A DNA stretch of 10,131 bases from JAWLCA01 sp050485905 (GCA_050485905.1 JBJHCH010000127.1:1-10131), one strand, 5' to 3'; shown: positions 1-10,017, numbered from the stretch's first letter. A program made the numbers and translations. Notes: generated from the letters alone by a model not told the origin.

Positions 1-61
1 GGCCCAATCGGCGGCTGTCACGCTGCCGCCGCTCAGTTGCGTGATCTTCATGCAGGGCTGA
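1..61 (+). CDS. glgB: 1,4-alpha-glucan branching enzyme, C-terminal end (partial)
   Basis: Only the last 19 complete codons (from base 2) and the TGA stop at 59-61 are present. The peptide ends AVTLPPLSCVIFMQG. A beta-strand tail with a T-L-P-P-L core is what I expect at the C-terminus of GH13 branching enzymes, whose final all-beta domain closes with a similar 'LPPL' strand. GlgB cuts an alpha-1,4 chain and rejoins it through an alpha-1,6 bond, so it would work directly on the product of glgA downstream. The stop lies 22 nt before the glgC start, which fits one transcript and the common glgB-glgC-glgA order. The catalytic domain is outside the window, so the call rests on the tail and the context. 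Another GH13 enzyme with a similar all-beta C-domain is possible but less likely. Confidence 0.72.
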   Translation, partial: AQSAAVTLPPLSCVIFMQG

Positions 62-72
62 TCCTGCAAAAC

Positions 73-79
73 GGGGGGA
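73..79 (+). promoter_or_regulatory. Ribosome binding site of glgC
   Basis: A purine run, GGGGGGA, lies 4 nt before the ATG at 84, followed by ACGGG-like sequence up to the start. It is the only good purine-rich stretch in the short glgB-glgC gap and supports 84 as the glgC start rather than the internal ATG at 123. Confidence 0.5.
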
Positions 80-83
80 CGGG

Positions 84-1355
84 ATGCAACCAAGACCGAA
101 TACACGGCTTTCCAGCCGGGCCATGGCCTTCGTCCTGGCGGGCGGGCGCGGCAGCCGGCTGAAGGAACTGACCGACAAGCGCGCGAAACCTGCGGTCTAT
201 TTCGGCGGCAAGACCCGGATCATCGACTTTGCGCTCTCGAACGCGCTCAACTCCGGCATCCGCAAGATGGCCATCGCCACCCAGTACAAGGCCCATTCGC
301 TGATCCGCCACATGCAGCGCGGCTGGGGCTTCTTCCGGGCAGAACGCAACGAATACCTGGACATCCTGCCGGCCAGCCAGCGCGTGGCGGAAAACAAGTG
401 GTACATGGGCACCGCCGATGCCGTGACCCAGAACATCGACATCGTGGACAGCTACGGCATCGACTATGTGGTGATCCTGGCGGGCGACCACATCTACAAG
501 ATGGATTACGAGGTGATGCTGCGCCAGCATGTCGAGACCGGCGCCGATGTCACCGTTGGCTGCCTGACGGTCCCGCGGATGGAGGCTGTAGCCTTTGGCG
601 TGATGCATGTGGATGCCCAGAACCGGATCACCGATTTCCTTGAGAAACCCGCCGATCCGCCCGCGATTCCCGGCGACCCCGACAATGCGCTGGCCTCGAT
701 GGGGATCTACGTCTTCACCTGGGCCTTCCTGCGCGACCTCTTGATCCGCGATGCCGAGGATCCGAATTCCACCCACGATTTCGGCGGCGACCTGATCCCC
801 CATATCGTGAAGCACGGCAAGGCGATGGCGCATCGGTTCGAGGAAAGCTGCGTCACCTCGGGGCTGGAGCAGGAACCCTACTGGCGCGACGTGGGCACCG
901 TCGATGCCTTCTGGCAGGCCAATATCGACCTGACGGATTTCACCCCGAAACTGGATCTCTACGACCAGAGCTGGCCGATCTGGACCTATGCGGAATCGGT
1001 GCCGCCGGCCAAGTTCATCCACGACGAGGAGGGCCGGCGCGGTGCCGCCGTTTCCTCGCTGGTCTGCGGCGACGTCATCGTGTCAGGCTCCGAAATCCGC
1101 AACTCGCTTCTCTTCACCGGTTGCCGCACGCATTCCTTCTCGTCGCTGGAATATGTCGTCGCCCTGCCGCAGGTGGTGGTCAACCGCAAGGCCCGGCTGA
1201 AGAATTGCGTGGTCGACCGCGGCGTGCAGGTCCCCGCCGGGCTGGTAGTGGGCGAGGATGCCGAGGCGGATGCGAAATGGTTCCGCCGCACCGACACCGG
1301 CATCGTGCTGATCACCCAGCCAATGATCGATCAATGGCTGGCAACGAACGGCTGA
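84..1355 (+). CDS. glgC: Glucose-1-phosphate adenylyltransferase (ADP-glucose pyrophosphorylase)
   Basis: Makes ADP-glucose and PPi from glucose-1-phosphate and ATP, the committed and regulated step of bacterial glycogen synthesis, in the cytoplasm. The 423-residue length is normal for the family. The N-terminal nucleotidyltransferase domain starts with the signature AGGRGSRL (about residues 19-26), followed by RAKPAVYFGGK with Lys35 at the conserved substrate/effector position. LAGDHIYKMDY carries the catalytic-type Asp135, and FLEKP holds Lys188, equivalent to the glucose-1-P binding lysine (K195 in E. coli). The C-terminal third is the left-handed beta-helix domain (about 300-423), ending in the typical family segment VGEDAEADAKWFRR. 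Start at 84 is supported by a purine-rich RBS and by normal length. The gene sits 22 nt after glgB and 4 nt before glgA. Rhodobacter homologues are known to be activated by fructose phosphates; the same control here is inferred from similarity, not seen. Confidence 0.97.
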   Translation: MQPRPNTRLSSRAMAFVLAGGRGSRLKELTDKRAKPAVYFGGKTRIIDFALSNALNSGIRKMAIATQYKAHSLIRHMQRGWGFFRAERNEYLDILPASQRVAENKWYMGTADAVTQNIDIVDSYGIDYVVILAGDHIYKMDYEVMLRQHVETGADVTVGCLTVPRMEAVAFGVMHVDAQNRITDFLEKPADPPAIPGDPDNALASMGIYVFTWAFLRDLLIRDAEDPNSTHDFGGDLIPHIVKHGKAMAHRFEESCVTSGLEQEPYWRDVGTVDAFWQANIDLTDFTPKLDLYDQSWPIWTYAESVPPAKFIHDEEGRRGAAVSSLVCGDVIVSGSEIRNSLLFTGCRTHSFSSLEYVVALPQVVVNRKARLKNCVVDRGVQVPAGLVVGEDAEADAKWFRRTDTGIVLITQPMIDQWLATNG

Positions 1356-1359
1356 GGCG

Positions 1360-2793
1360 ATGAAGCGGGTTCTGTCGGTCGCCTCGGAATGCGTGCCGCT
1401 GGTGAAAACCGGCGGGCTGGCCGATGTGGTCGGCGCCTTGCCCGGCGCGCAGGCCGCGCAGGGCTGGGACATGCGGGTGCTGCTGCCCGGCTATCGCGGC
1501 CTGCCCGCGCGGCTGACGGATCCGCAGGTGCTCTGGTCCGATCCCGACCTGTTCGGCGGCCCGGCGCAGGTGCTGGCGGCACAGGTCGACGGGCTGTCGG
1601 TGCTGCTGCTGGATGCGCCTCACCTCTTCGACCGGCCGGGCGGCCCCTATGGCTACACCAGCGGCGATTTTCCCGACAACCCCGAACGCTTCGCCGCCCT
1701 GTCCTGGGCCGCGGCACAGATCGCGCGCGACGGCCTGGCCGATGGCTGGCGGCCGCAGGTGCTGCATGCCCATGACTGGCAGGCTGGCCTTGCCCCCGCC
1801 TATCTGCGCTATGGCCCGGCCTGCGACATGGGCACTGTCATCACAATCCACAACATCGCGTTTCAGGGGCACGCAAGCCCCGCGAAACTGCCCGACCTGC
1901 GGCTGCCCGAGGCCGAGTTTCACCCCGATGCGCTGGAATATTACGGCAATATCAGCCTGCTGAAGGCCGGTCTTGTCACCGCCGACCGGATCACCACCGT
2001 CAGCCCGACCTATGCCAACCAACTGATGCGCCCGGAATACGGCATGGGCCTTCAGGGCGTCATCGTCGCCCGCGCGGGCGATGTCACGGGCATCCTGAAC
2101 GGCGTCGATACCGGGGTCTGGAACCCCGAGACCGACGCCGAAATCACCCCCTACAGCGCCCGCACCCTGAAGCAGAAGGCCGCGAACCGCGCCGCGCTGC
2201 TGGCCGAGTTCGGCCTGGGCGAAGTGCCCGGCCCGCTGGCCATCGTCGTCAGCCGGCTGACCGGGCAGAAGGGGATCGACCTGCTGCCCGCCGTCATCCC
2301 CGATTTCGTCGCCGCGGGTGGCGGGCTGGCGATCCTCGGCAGCGGCGATGCGGCGCTGGAACGGGCGATGGCCGATCTGGCCGCGGCGCACCCGGCCCGC
2401 GTAGGCCTGAAGATCGGCTATGACGAGGCGCTGAGTCACCGGATGTTCGGCGGGGCCGACGCGGTGCTGGTGCCGTCGCGGTTCGAACCCTGCGGCCTGA
2501 CGCAGATGTACGGGCTGCGCTACGGCACGATCCCGGTGGTGGCTGCGACCGGCGGGCTGGCCGATACGGTGATCGACGCCAACCCGATGGCGCTGGCCGC
2601 TGGCACCGCGACCGGCATCGCCTTTCACCCCACCGACGCGCTGGCCTTCGCCCAGGCGCTCCGCCGGCTGACAGCGCTTCACGCCGATCCGCGCCTCTGG
2701 GCCGCGATCCAGCGCGCGGCGATGAAATCCCCCGTGGGCTGGCAGGCCTCCAGCGCCGCCTATGCGGCACTCTACGAAAGCCTGCTGCCGTGA
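1360..2793 (+). CDS. glgA: Glycogen synthase (ADP-glucose:glucan 4-alpha-glucosyltransferase)
   Basis: Transfers glucose from ADP-glucose, made by the preceding gene's enzyme, to the non-reducing ends of alpha-1,4-glucan. It is a GT5 retaining glycosyltransferase with a GT-B fold, 477 residues, the usual bacterial GlgA length. The N-terminal KTGGLADV (Lys16-) is the classical ADP-glucose binding signature. HAHDWQAGL (about 136-144) and TIHNIAFQG with His164 are conserved N-domain active-site segments. In the C-domain, SRLTGQKG (298-305, Lys304) and SRFEPCGLTQMYGL (from 373, Glu376, equivalent to E. coli Glu377) form the nucleotide-sugar site, followed by the typical TGGLADTV. No transit or signal peptide is seen. 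It begins only 4 nt after the glgC stop, with GAGG overlapping that stop as a weak RBS, so its translation probably depends partly on glgC. Its stop overlaps the glgX start. Confidence 0.97.
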   Translation: MKRVLSVASECVPLVKTGGLADVVGALPGAQAAQGWDMRVLLPGYRGLPARLTDPQVLWSDPDLFGGPAQVLAAQVDGLSVLLLDAPHLFDRPGGPYGYTSGDFPDNPERFAALSWAAAQIARDGLADGWRPQVLHAHDWQAGLAPAYLRYGPACDMGTVITIHNIAFQGHASPAKLPDLRLPEAEFHPDALEYYGNISLLKAGLVTADRITTVSPTYANQLMRPEYGMGLQGVIVARAGDVTGILNGVDTGVWNPETDAEITPYSARTLKQKAANRAALLAEFGLGEVPGPLAIVVSRLTGQKGIDLLPAVIPDFVAAGGGLAILGSGDAALERAMADLAAAHPARVGLKIGYDEALSHRMFGGADAVLVPSRFEPCGLTQMYGLRYGTIPVVAATGGLADTVIDANPMALAAGTATGIAFHPTDALAFAQALRRLTALHADPRLWAAIQRAAMKSPVGWQASSAAYAALYESLLP

Positions 2794-4925
2794 ATGCCCG
2801 CACCCGCCTGCCGTCGCGCCTGCGCGACCACCCGCTGTCGCGGGGCCGCCCCGACCCGCTGGGCGCCACATTCGACGGCGAGGGGGTGAACTTCGCCCTC
2901 TTCTCCGCCCATGCCGAGCGGGTGGAGCTGTGCCTGTTTTCCGACGACGGGCGCAAGGAAACCGCGCGCATCGCCCTGACCGAACGCGACGGCGACATCT
3001 GGCACGTCCATGTCTCCGGGCTGACGCCGGGCACCAAATACGGCTACCGCGTCCACGGCCCCTACCGGCCCGAGGAGGGCCACCGCTTCAACCCCAACAA
3101 GCTGCTGATCGACCCCTATGCCAAGCAGTTGCACGGCCCGCTCCGCTGGTCCGATGCGCTGATGGGCTACCGCGTCGGCTCGTCCCGCGCGGATCTCTCG
3201 TTCGACACCCGCGACAGCGCCTTTGCGATGCCGAAATCGGTGGTGGTGGACCCGACCTTCAACTGGGGCGACGACGCCCCCCCGCGCGTGACCCGGTCCG
3301 ACACGGTGATCTACGAGGCGCATGTCAGGGGCCTGACCCGCGCCAACCCCGCTGTGCCACCGGGCCGGCGCGGCACCTACCTCGGCCTCGCGTCCGAGGC
3401 GGTGCTGGACCATCTCGTGAAGCTCGGCGTGACCACGGTGCAGATCCTGCCCGTGCACGCCTTCGTCGACGACCGCTTTCTGGTACAGGCCGGCTTGCGC
3501 AACTTCTGGGGCTATCAGTCGATCGGCTTCTTCGCGCCCGAACCCCGCTACATGACCGAGAACGCGGTCTGGGAATTCCAGACCATGGTGCGCCGCTTCC
3601 ATGCCGCGGGCCTCGAGGTGGTGCTGGACGTGGTCTACAACCATTCCGGCGAGGGCGACGAGCTGGGGCCGACGCTGGCCTTCCGCGGCCTCGACAACCG
3701 CTCCTACTACCGGCTGGCCGACGATGCGCGCTACTACATCAATGACACCGGCACCGGCAACACGCTGAACGTGGCGCATCCGATGGTGCTGCGCATGGTG
3801 ATGGACAGCCTGCGCTACTGGGTAGAGGTTATGCATGTCGACGGCTTCCGCTTCGACCTCGCCACCACGCTGGCGCGAGAGGCGCATGGCTTCGACCCCC
3901 ACGGCGGCTTTCTCGATGCTATCCGGCAGGATCCGGTGCTGAACCGCGTGAAGCTGATCGCAGAGCCGTGGGACATCGGCCCCGGCGGCTATCAGCTCGG
4001 GGCCTGGCCGCATCCGTTCCTGGAATACAACGACCGCTTCCGCGACGGGGTGCGCCGGTTCTGGCGCGGCGATGCCGGGATGACGCCGGATCTGGCGAAA
4101 CGCATCCTTGGCTCGGCGGAACGCTTCGACCATTCGGGGCGCGGCGCCACGTCCTCGATCAATTTCGTCACCGTCCATGACGGCTTCACGCTCGAAGACC
4201 TCGTCAGCTACACCCAAAAGCGCAATCAGGCGAATGCCGAGGATAACCGCGACGGGTCCGACGCCAACCATTCCGACAATCTGGGGGTCGAGGGGCCGAC
4301 CGACGACCCCGCGATCCTTGCCGCCCGCGCCCTGCGAAAGCGCAACCTTCTGGCCACCGTCTTCGCCAGCCAGGGCACGCCGATGCTGCTGTCGGGCGAC
4401 GAGATCGGCAACAGCCAGGGCGGCAACAACAACGCCTATGCCCAGGACAACGAGGTCGGCTGGATCGACTGGTCCGCGCCTGACGCCGACCTTCTCGCCT
4501 TCGTCCGCCGCCTGACGAAGCTTCGCCGCGACCACCCAGTCCTGCGCCAGCGGCTGTTCCTGCACAGCCGCCCCCGCCGCGCCGACGGCATCCCCGATCT
4601 CTACTGGCGCCTGCCCGACGGCACGCCCCCCGCCCCCGCCGACTGGGACAACCCGCAGTGGAAGACGCTCTGCGTGGAGATCCGCACATCCTCGGACACG
4701 CCGGATTACGCGGCCTCGGACGACGTGGTCTTCATCGTCTTCAATGCCGGAGAGGAGGTGCAGGTCACGCTCCCCGACCTGCCCGCCGACCGCTGCTGGG
4801 AACTGCTGCTCGACACCACCCGCCCGGCCGACCTGCCGGTCGTCACCCGCCACCCGGCGCTGACCGCCCCCGCGCAGTCGGTGCTGATCCTGGCGCGCCG
4901 CAAGAACGCAAAGGAACAGGCATGA
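2790..4925 (+). CDS. glgX: Glycogen debranching enzyme GlgX (isoamylase type)
   Basis: Hydrolyses alpha-1,6 branch points of glycogen, typically the short limit-dextrin branches left by phosphorylase. 711 residues, in the normal GlgX range. An N-terminal CBM48-like beta-sandwich (about 20-110, with NFALFSAHAERVELCLF and the typical YGYRVHGPY) precedes a GH13 TIM barrel of the GlgX/isoamylase subfamily. The four GH13 regions are clear: DVVYNH (280-285), GFRFD with nucleophile Asp356, EPWD with acid/base Glu392, and VHDG with His463-Asp464. QGGNNNAYAQDNE is typical of isoamylase/GlgX proteins. The start is GTG at 2790, forming a GTGA overlap with the glgA stop. The nearby ATG at 2794 is out of frame, so GTG is the only start giving a full N-terminal domain at this junction. 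Translation is probably coupled to glgA. The 3' end overlaps pgm by ATGA. The cognate phosphorylase gene (glgP) is not in the window. Confidence 0.95.
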   Translation: MNARTRLPSRLRDHPLSRGRPDPLGATFDGEGVNFALFSAHAERVELCLFSDDGRKETARIALTERDGDIWHVHVSGLTPGTKYGYRVHGPYRPEEGHRFNPNKLLIDPYAKQLHGPLRWSDALMGYRVGSSRADLSFDTRDSAFAMPKSVVVDPTFNWGDDAPPRVTRSDTVIYEAHVRGLTRANPAVPPGRRGTYLGLASEAVLDHLVKLGVTTVQILPVHAFVDDRFLVQAGLRNFWGYQSIGFFAPEPRYMTENAVWEFQTMVRRFHAAGLEVVLDVVYNHSGEGDELGPTLAFRGLDNRSYYRLADDARYYINDTGTGNTLNVAHPMVLRMVMDSLRYWVEVMHVDGFRFDLATTLAREAHGFDPHGGFLDAIRQDPVLNRVKLIAEPWDIGPGGYQLGAWPHPFLEYNDRFRDGVRRFWRGDAGMTPDLAKRILGSAERFDHSGRGATSSINFVTVHDGFTLEDLVSYTQKRNQANAEDNRDGSDANHSDNLGVEGPTDDPAILAARALRKRNLLATVFASQGTPMLLSGDEIGNSQGGNNNAYAQDNEVGWIDWSAPDADLLAFVRRLTKLRRDHPVLRQRLFLHSRPRRADGIPDLYWRLPDGTPPAPADWDNPQWKTLCVEIRTSSDTPDYAASDDVVFIVFNAGEEVQVTLPDLPADRCWELLLDTTRPADLPVVTRHPALTAPAQSVLILARRKNAKEQA
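4911..4915 (+). promoter_or_regulatory. Ribosome binding site of pgm
   Basis: AAGGA lies 6 nt before the ATG at 4922, inside the last codons of glgX. It decides the pgm start, since the reading frame stays open upstream to about 4658 without family similarity. Confidence 0.6.
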
Positions 4926-6547
4926 CCACGGTCACCACGGAACCGATCAACGGCCAGAAGCCCGGCACCTCGGGCCTGCGCAAGAAGACGCCCGTCTTCA
5001 TGCAGCACCACTATCTGGAAAACTTCGTGCAGGCGATCTTCGACGCCATCGGGGGCGCCGCGGGCAAGACCTTCGTGCTGGGCGGCGACGGGCGCTATTT
5101 TAACGACCGCGCCGCGCAGGTCATCCTGCGCATGGCCGCCGCCAACCGGGCGGCCCGCGTCATCGTCGGCCAGCACGCGATCCTCTCCACCCCCGCCGCC
5201 TCGCACCTGATCCGGCTGCGCGGCACCGACGGCGGCATCATCCTGTCGGCCAGCCACAACCCCGGCGGCCCGGACGAGGATTTCGGGGTGAAGTTCAACA
5301 CCCCCAACGGCGGCCCCGCCCCGGAATCCGTCACCGAGGCGATCTATCAGGCCACCACCAGGCTTACCGAATACCGGATACTGGAGGCGCAGGACGTCAA
5401 CCTGCGCGACCCCGGCGAATACCCCATGGGCGACATGGTGGTAGAGGTGGTGGACCCGGTTGCGGACTACGCCGACCTGATGGAAACGCTGTTCGATTTC
5501 GACGCCATCCGCGCCATGGTCGCCGGCGGCTTCACCATGCGCTTCGACGCGATGTGCGCCGTCACCGGCCCCTACGCGACCGAGATCCTCGAAAACCGCC
5601 TCGGCTTTGCCGAGGGCACGGTGGTCAACGGCGACCCGCTACCCGACTTCGGCGGCATGCACCCCGACCCGAACCCGACCTGGGCGCGGGCGCTGATGAA
5701 CGAGATGTTCGGCCCCGTCGCCCCCGATTTCGGCGCGGCGTCGGACGGCGACGGCGACCGCAACATGGTGGTCGGGCGCGGCGTCTATGTCAGCCCCTCT
5801 GACAGCCTCGCCGTGCTGGTCGCCAATGCCGATCTGGCGCCCGGCTATGCCGGCGGGCTGAAGGGCGTGGCGCGGTCCATGCCCACCTCCGCCGCCGCCG
5901 ACCGGGTGGCCGCCAAGCTGGGCATCCCGGCCTACGAGACGCCGACGGGCTGGAAATTCTTCGGCAACCTGCTGGATGCGGGCCGCGCCACGATCTGCGG
6001 CGAGGAAAGCTTCGGCACCGGCTCCGACCATGTGCGCGAAAAGGACGGGCTCTGGGCGGTCCTCCTGTGGCTCAACATCCTCGCCGCGCGCGGCGACAGC
6101 GTGACCGAGATCCTCGCCGCGCACTGGGCCGAGTTCGGGCGCAACTACTATTCCCGCCATGATTTCGAGGGACTGGAGGTCAGGGCCGCAACCGACATGC
6201 TCGACGCGCTGAAGGCCCGCCTGCCCGACCTGCCAGGAACCGAGGTTGAGGGGATGCGGATCGCCGCCGCCGACGATTTCGCCTATACCGACCCGGTCGA
6301 TGGCTCAGTGTCCGACCATCAGGGCCTGCGCATCGTCTTCGATGACGGCGCGCGGATCGTGATGCGGCTGTCAGGCACCGGCACATCGGGCGCCACGCTC
6401 AGGCTCTATCTGGAACGCTACGCGCCGGGGCCGGACGGGCTGGACCTCGATGCGCAGCAGGCGCTGGCCCCGGTGATCCGCGCCGCCCACGCGCTGGCGG
6501 GCATCGCCGATCACACCGGGCGCGACGCGCCGGATGTCATCACCTGA
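4922..6547 (+). CDS. pgm: Alpha-D-glucose phosphate-specific phosphoglucomutase (PGM1 type)
   Basis: Interconverts glucose-1-phosphate and glucose-6-phosphate through a phosphoserine and glucose-1,6-bisphosphate. It supplies GlgC with substrate and returns glucose-1-P from breakdown to central metabolism. The 541-residue protein belongs to the eukaryote-like PGM1 branch also found in Agrobacterium. It has an N-terminal GTSGLRKK, the active serine in SASHNPGG (Ser111), the Mg-binding loop DGDGDRN with Asp275, Asp277 and Asp279, the sugar-specificity loop GEESFGTGSDH (from 360, Glu361 and Ser363) and the phosphate-binding loop RLSGTGTSG (482-490). All four family motifs are intact. ATG at 4922 overlaps the glgX stop as ATGA and has an AAGGA RBS. 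Upstream in-frame sequence to 4658 is out-of-frame glgX coding sequence and is excluded. Its place in the operon ties the G6P/G1P branch point to glycogen flux. Confidence 0.96.
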   Translation: MTTVTTEPINGQKPGTSGLRKKTPVFMQHHYLENFVQAIFDAIGGAAGKTFVLGGDGRYFNDRAAQVILRMAAANRAARVIVGQHAILSTPAASHLIRLRGTDGGIILSASHNPGGPDEDFGVKFNTPNGGPAPESVTEAIYQATTRLTEYRILEAQDVNLRDPGEYPMGDMVVEVVDPVADYADLMETLFDFDAIRAMVAGGFTMRFDAMCAVTGPYATEILENRLGFAEGTVVNGDPLPDFGGMHPDPNPTWARALMNEMFGPVAPDFGAASDGDGDRNMVVGRGVYVSPSDSLAVLVANADLAPGYAGGLKGVARSMPTSAAADRVAAKLGIPAYETPTGWKFFGNLLDAGRATICGEESFGTGSDHVREKDGLWAVLLWLNILAARGDSVTEILAAHWAEFGRNYYSRHDFEGLEVRAATDMLDALKARLPDLPGTEVEGMRIAAADDFAYTDPVDGSVSDHQGLRIVFDDGARIVMRLSGTGTSGATLRLYLERYAPGPDGLDLDAQQALAPVIRAAHALAGIADHTGRDAPDVIT

Positions 6548-6549
6548 GG
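6546..6549 (+). promoter_or_regulatory. Ribosome binding site of the amylosucrase-family gene
   Basis: GAGG overlaps the pgm stop codon and lies 5 nt before ATG 6555. This favours 6555 over the in-frame ATG at 6534, which would overlap pgm by 14 nt and adds only seven non-conserved residues. Confidence 0.5.
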
Positions 6550-6554
6550 CGGCG

Positions 6555-8438
<1,884 letters not shown>

Positions 8439-8523
8439 ACGGAGCAAAAGTTGCCGGCTTTCAACTCACAACGCTTTCTTAACGCGGCGTTCGCTGCAAC
8501 GGGCTGTCGCGCAACGCCCCGCA
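8439..8523. other. Convergent intergenic region between the glycogen operon and lpdA
   Basis: 85 bases separate the two convergent stop codons. I see no coding potential here. It holds a short inverted repeat AGTTG/CAACT (8449-8453 and 8462-8466, 8-nt loop) and the larger hairpin listed separately. Transcription from both sides must end here or nearby. Confidence 0.6.
8486..8518. terminator. Candidate bidirectional transcription terminator hairpin
   Basis: GGCGTTCGC (8486-8494) can pair with GCG-C-AACGCC (8509-8518), giving 9 base pairs with one bulged C and a 14-nt loop. The position between convergent genes suits a shared terminator. Neither side has a clear T tract, so it is not a canonical intrinsic terminator, and Rho-dependent ending is equally possible. 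Confidence 0.35.
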
Positions 8524-9918
8524 TCAGAAGTGCAGCGCGCGGCCGTAGGCGTCGAGCACGGATTCGTGCATCATCTCGCTCAGCGTCGGGTGGGGGAACA
8601 CGGTTTCCATCAGCTCCGCCTCGGTCGTCTCCAGCGTGCGGCCGACAACATAGCCCTGGATCAACTCGGTCACCTCGGCCCCAACCATATGCGCGCCCAG
8701 CAGCTCGCCGGTCTTGGCGTCGAAGACGGTCTTGATCATGCCCTCGGCCTCGCCCAGCGCAATGGCCTTGCCGTTGCCGATGAAGGGGAAGCGGCCGACC
8801 TTCACCTGATGCCCGGCCTCCTTTGCCTTCGCCTCGGTCAGGCCGACGCTGGCAACCTGGGGATGGCAATAGGTGCAGCCGGCGATGGAGTTCGGCTTGA
8901 TCGGATGCGGATGGCCGCCCGCGATCAGTTCGGCCACCATCACCCCCTCGTGGCTGGCCTTGTGCGCAAGCCAGGGCGCGCCGGCGATATCGCCGATGGC
9001 GTAGAGCCCTTCGACCCCGGTGCGGCAGAATTCGTCGGTGACGACATGGGTACGGTCCACCTTCACGCCGGCCTCTTCCAGGCACAGCCCCTCGGTATTG
9101 CCGACGATACCGACGGCAGAAATCACGGTGTCGAAATCACGCGTCTCGGTCTTGCCGCCGACCTCGATATGCGCGGTCACCTTGCCCTTGGCGCGGTCCA
9201 GCTTCTTCACCGTTGCCTTTTCCATGATCGTCATGCCCTGCTTGACGAACTGCTTCTTGGCATGGGCGCTGATCTCGGCATCCTCGACTGGAAGGATGCG
9301 GTCCATCACCTCGACCACCGTGGTCTTGGCGCCCAGCGTGTTGAAGAAGCTGGCGAACTCGATCCCGATGGCGCCCGACCCGATGACCAGCAGATCCTTC
9401 GGCATCCGCTTCGGTTCCAGCGCGTGGCGATAGGTCCAGACCAGATCGCCGTCAGCCTCCAGCCCCGGCAGTTCGCGGGCTCGGGCGCCGGTGGCGATGA
9501 CGATGTGCTTTGCCGTCAGTTCCTCGGTGCCCTTGTCGGTCTTGACCGTCACCTTGTCCTTGCCGGCGAGCTTTGCGTCGCCCATCACGACAGCGACCTT
9601 GTTCTTCTTCAACAGATGCCCGATGCCGCCCGACAACTGGCCGGCGACCTTGCGCGAGCGCTTCACCACGGCGTCGAGATCATAGCCGATGCCGTCGGCC
9701 TTCAGCCCGAATTCCTTGGCCCGGTGCATCAGGTGGAACACCTCGGCCGAGCGCAGCATCGCCTTGGTGGGGATGCACCCCCAGTTCAGGCAGATACCGC
9801 CCAGGTTCTCGCGCTCCACGACAACGACGTTGAGGCCGAGTTGCGCGCCACGGATCGCGGCCACATAGCCGCCCGGTCCTGCGCCGATTACGATAAGGTC
9901 AAACGCCTTGGCAGCCAT
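8524..9918 (-). CDS. lpdA: Dihydrolipoyl dehydrogenase (E3 of 2-oxoacid dehydrogenase complexes)
   Basis: FAD flavoprotein that reoxidises dihydrolipoyl groups on E2 subunits and reduces NAD+, as the shared E3 of the pyruvate and 2-oxoglutarate dehydrogenase complexes or the glycine cleavage system. At 464 residues it has standard length. An FAD-binding Rossmann motif GAGPGGYVAA lies at residues 12-21. The redox disulfide is GGICLNWGC (Cys43, Cys48), followed by IPTK. The NAD-binding motif GSGAIGIEFASFF is in the middle, and the second FAD motif GLYAIGDIAG follows. The dimer-interface acid/base pair is HPTLSE (His443, Glu448), about 20 residues before the C-terminus. All catalytic residues are intact. 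The start at 9918 has a strong RBS 5 nt upstream. It lies downstream of a DUF924 gene on the same strand, 98 nt apart. Which complex it serves cannot be told from the protein; a link to the 2-oxoglutarate dehydrogenase cluster is my guess from gene order in relatives. Confidence 0.96.
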   Translation of the reverse strand: MAAKAFDLIVIGAGPGGYVAAIRGAQLGLNVVVVERENLGGICLNWGCIPTKAMLRSAEVFHLMHRAKEFGLKADGIGYDLDAVVKRSRKVAGQLSGGIGHLLKKNKVAVVMGDAKLAGKDKVTVKTDKGTEELTAKHIVIATGARARELPGLEADGDLVWTYRHALEPKRMPKDLLVIGSGAIGIEFASFFNTLGAKTTVVEVMDRILPVEDAEISAHAKKQFVKQGMTIMEKATVKKLDRAKGKVTAHIEVGGKTETRDFDTVISAVGIVGNTEGLCLEEAGVKVDRTHVVTDEFCRTGVEGLYAIGDIAGAPWLAHKASHEGVMVAELIAGGHPHPIKPNSIAGCTYCHPQVASVGLTEAKAKEAGHQVKVGRFPFIGNGKAIALGEAEGMIKTVFDAKTGELLGAHMVGAEVTELIQGYVVGRTLETTEAELMETVFPHPTLSEMMHESVLDAYGRALHF

Positions 9919-9923
9919 GTGAT

Positions 9924-9931
9924 CCCCCCTC
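9924..9931 (-). promoter_or_regulatory. Ribosome binding site of lpdA
   Basis: On the minus strand GAGGGGGG lies 5 nt before the ATG at 9918, a strong Shine-Dalgarno match that fixes the lpdA start. Confidence 0.7.
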
Positions 9932-9981
9932 AGGTTTCAGAATTGATTTGGCCTTAAACCATTTCCCCAAGACCATCAACG

Positions 9982-10002
9982 AAACCGGCGCCGTGCCGGC
10001 TT
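9982..10002 (-). terminator. Hairpin downstream of the DUF924 gene (possible terminator or attenuator)
   Basis: Read on the minus strand, AAGCCGGC and GCCGGTTT form an 8-bp stem, counting one G-U pair, around a 5-nt loop. It starts 15 nt after the DUF924 stop and the stem ends in TTT followed by CGTTG. The T run is short, so termination may be weak or partial. That would allow some read-through into lpdA, which starts about 63 nt further on. Confidence 0.4.
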
Positions 10003-10017
10003 GCACTGGCCGCATGG

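Noticed and set aside
48..1022. A 324-codon minus-strand open frame opposite glgC
   Set aside because: Antisense shadow; GlgC signatures on the plus strand are unambiguous.
1312..2871. A 519-codon open frame on the minus strand opposite glgA
   Set aside because: Antisense shadow of glgA with Arg/Gly/Ala-rich sequence and no family motif.
2772..4853. A 693-codon open frame on the minus strand opposite glgX
   Set aside because: It mirrors glgX codon by codon in a GC-rich gene where stops are rare in the antisense frame. The predicted protein has low-complexity Gly/Ala/Val/His composition and no recognisable domain, whereas glgX has all GH13 motifs.
4658..4921. An 88-codon N-terminal extension of pgm
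   Set aside because: This stretch is glgX coding sequence in another frame, Arg/Gly/Pro-rich and without similarity to phosphoglucomutases. The ATG at 4922 has an RBS and gives the normal family length.
6534..6554. Upstream ATG of the amylosucrase-family gene
   Set aside because: It would overlap pgm by 14 nt, lacks a good RBS and adds seven non-conserved residues. ATG 6555 has GAGG at a suitable distance. It is not fully excluded.
9940..9981. A possible sigma-70 promoter for lpdA, TTGATG and TTTAAG on the minus strand
   Set aside because: Each hexamer matches only about four of six consensus positions and the spacer is near 15 nt, too weak to report as a feature.
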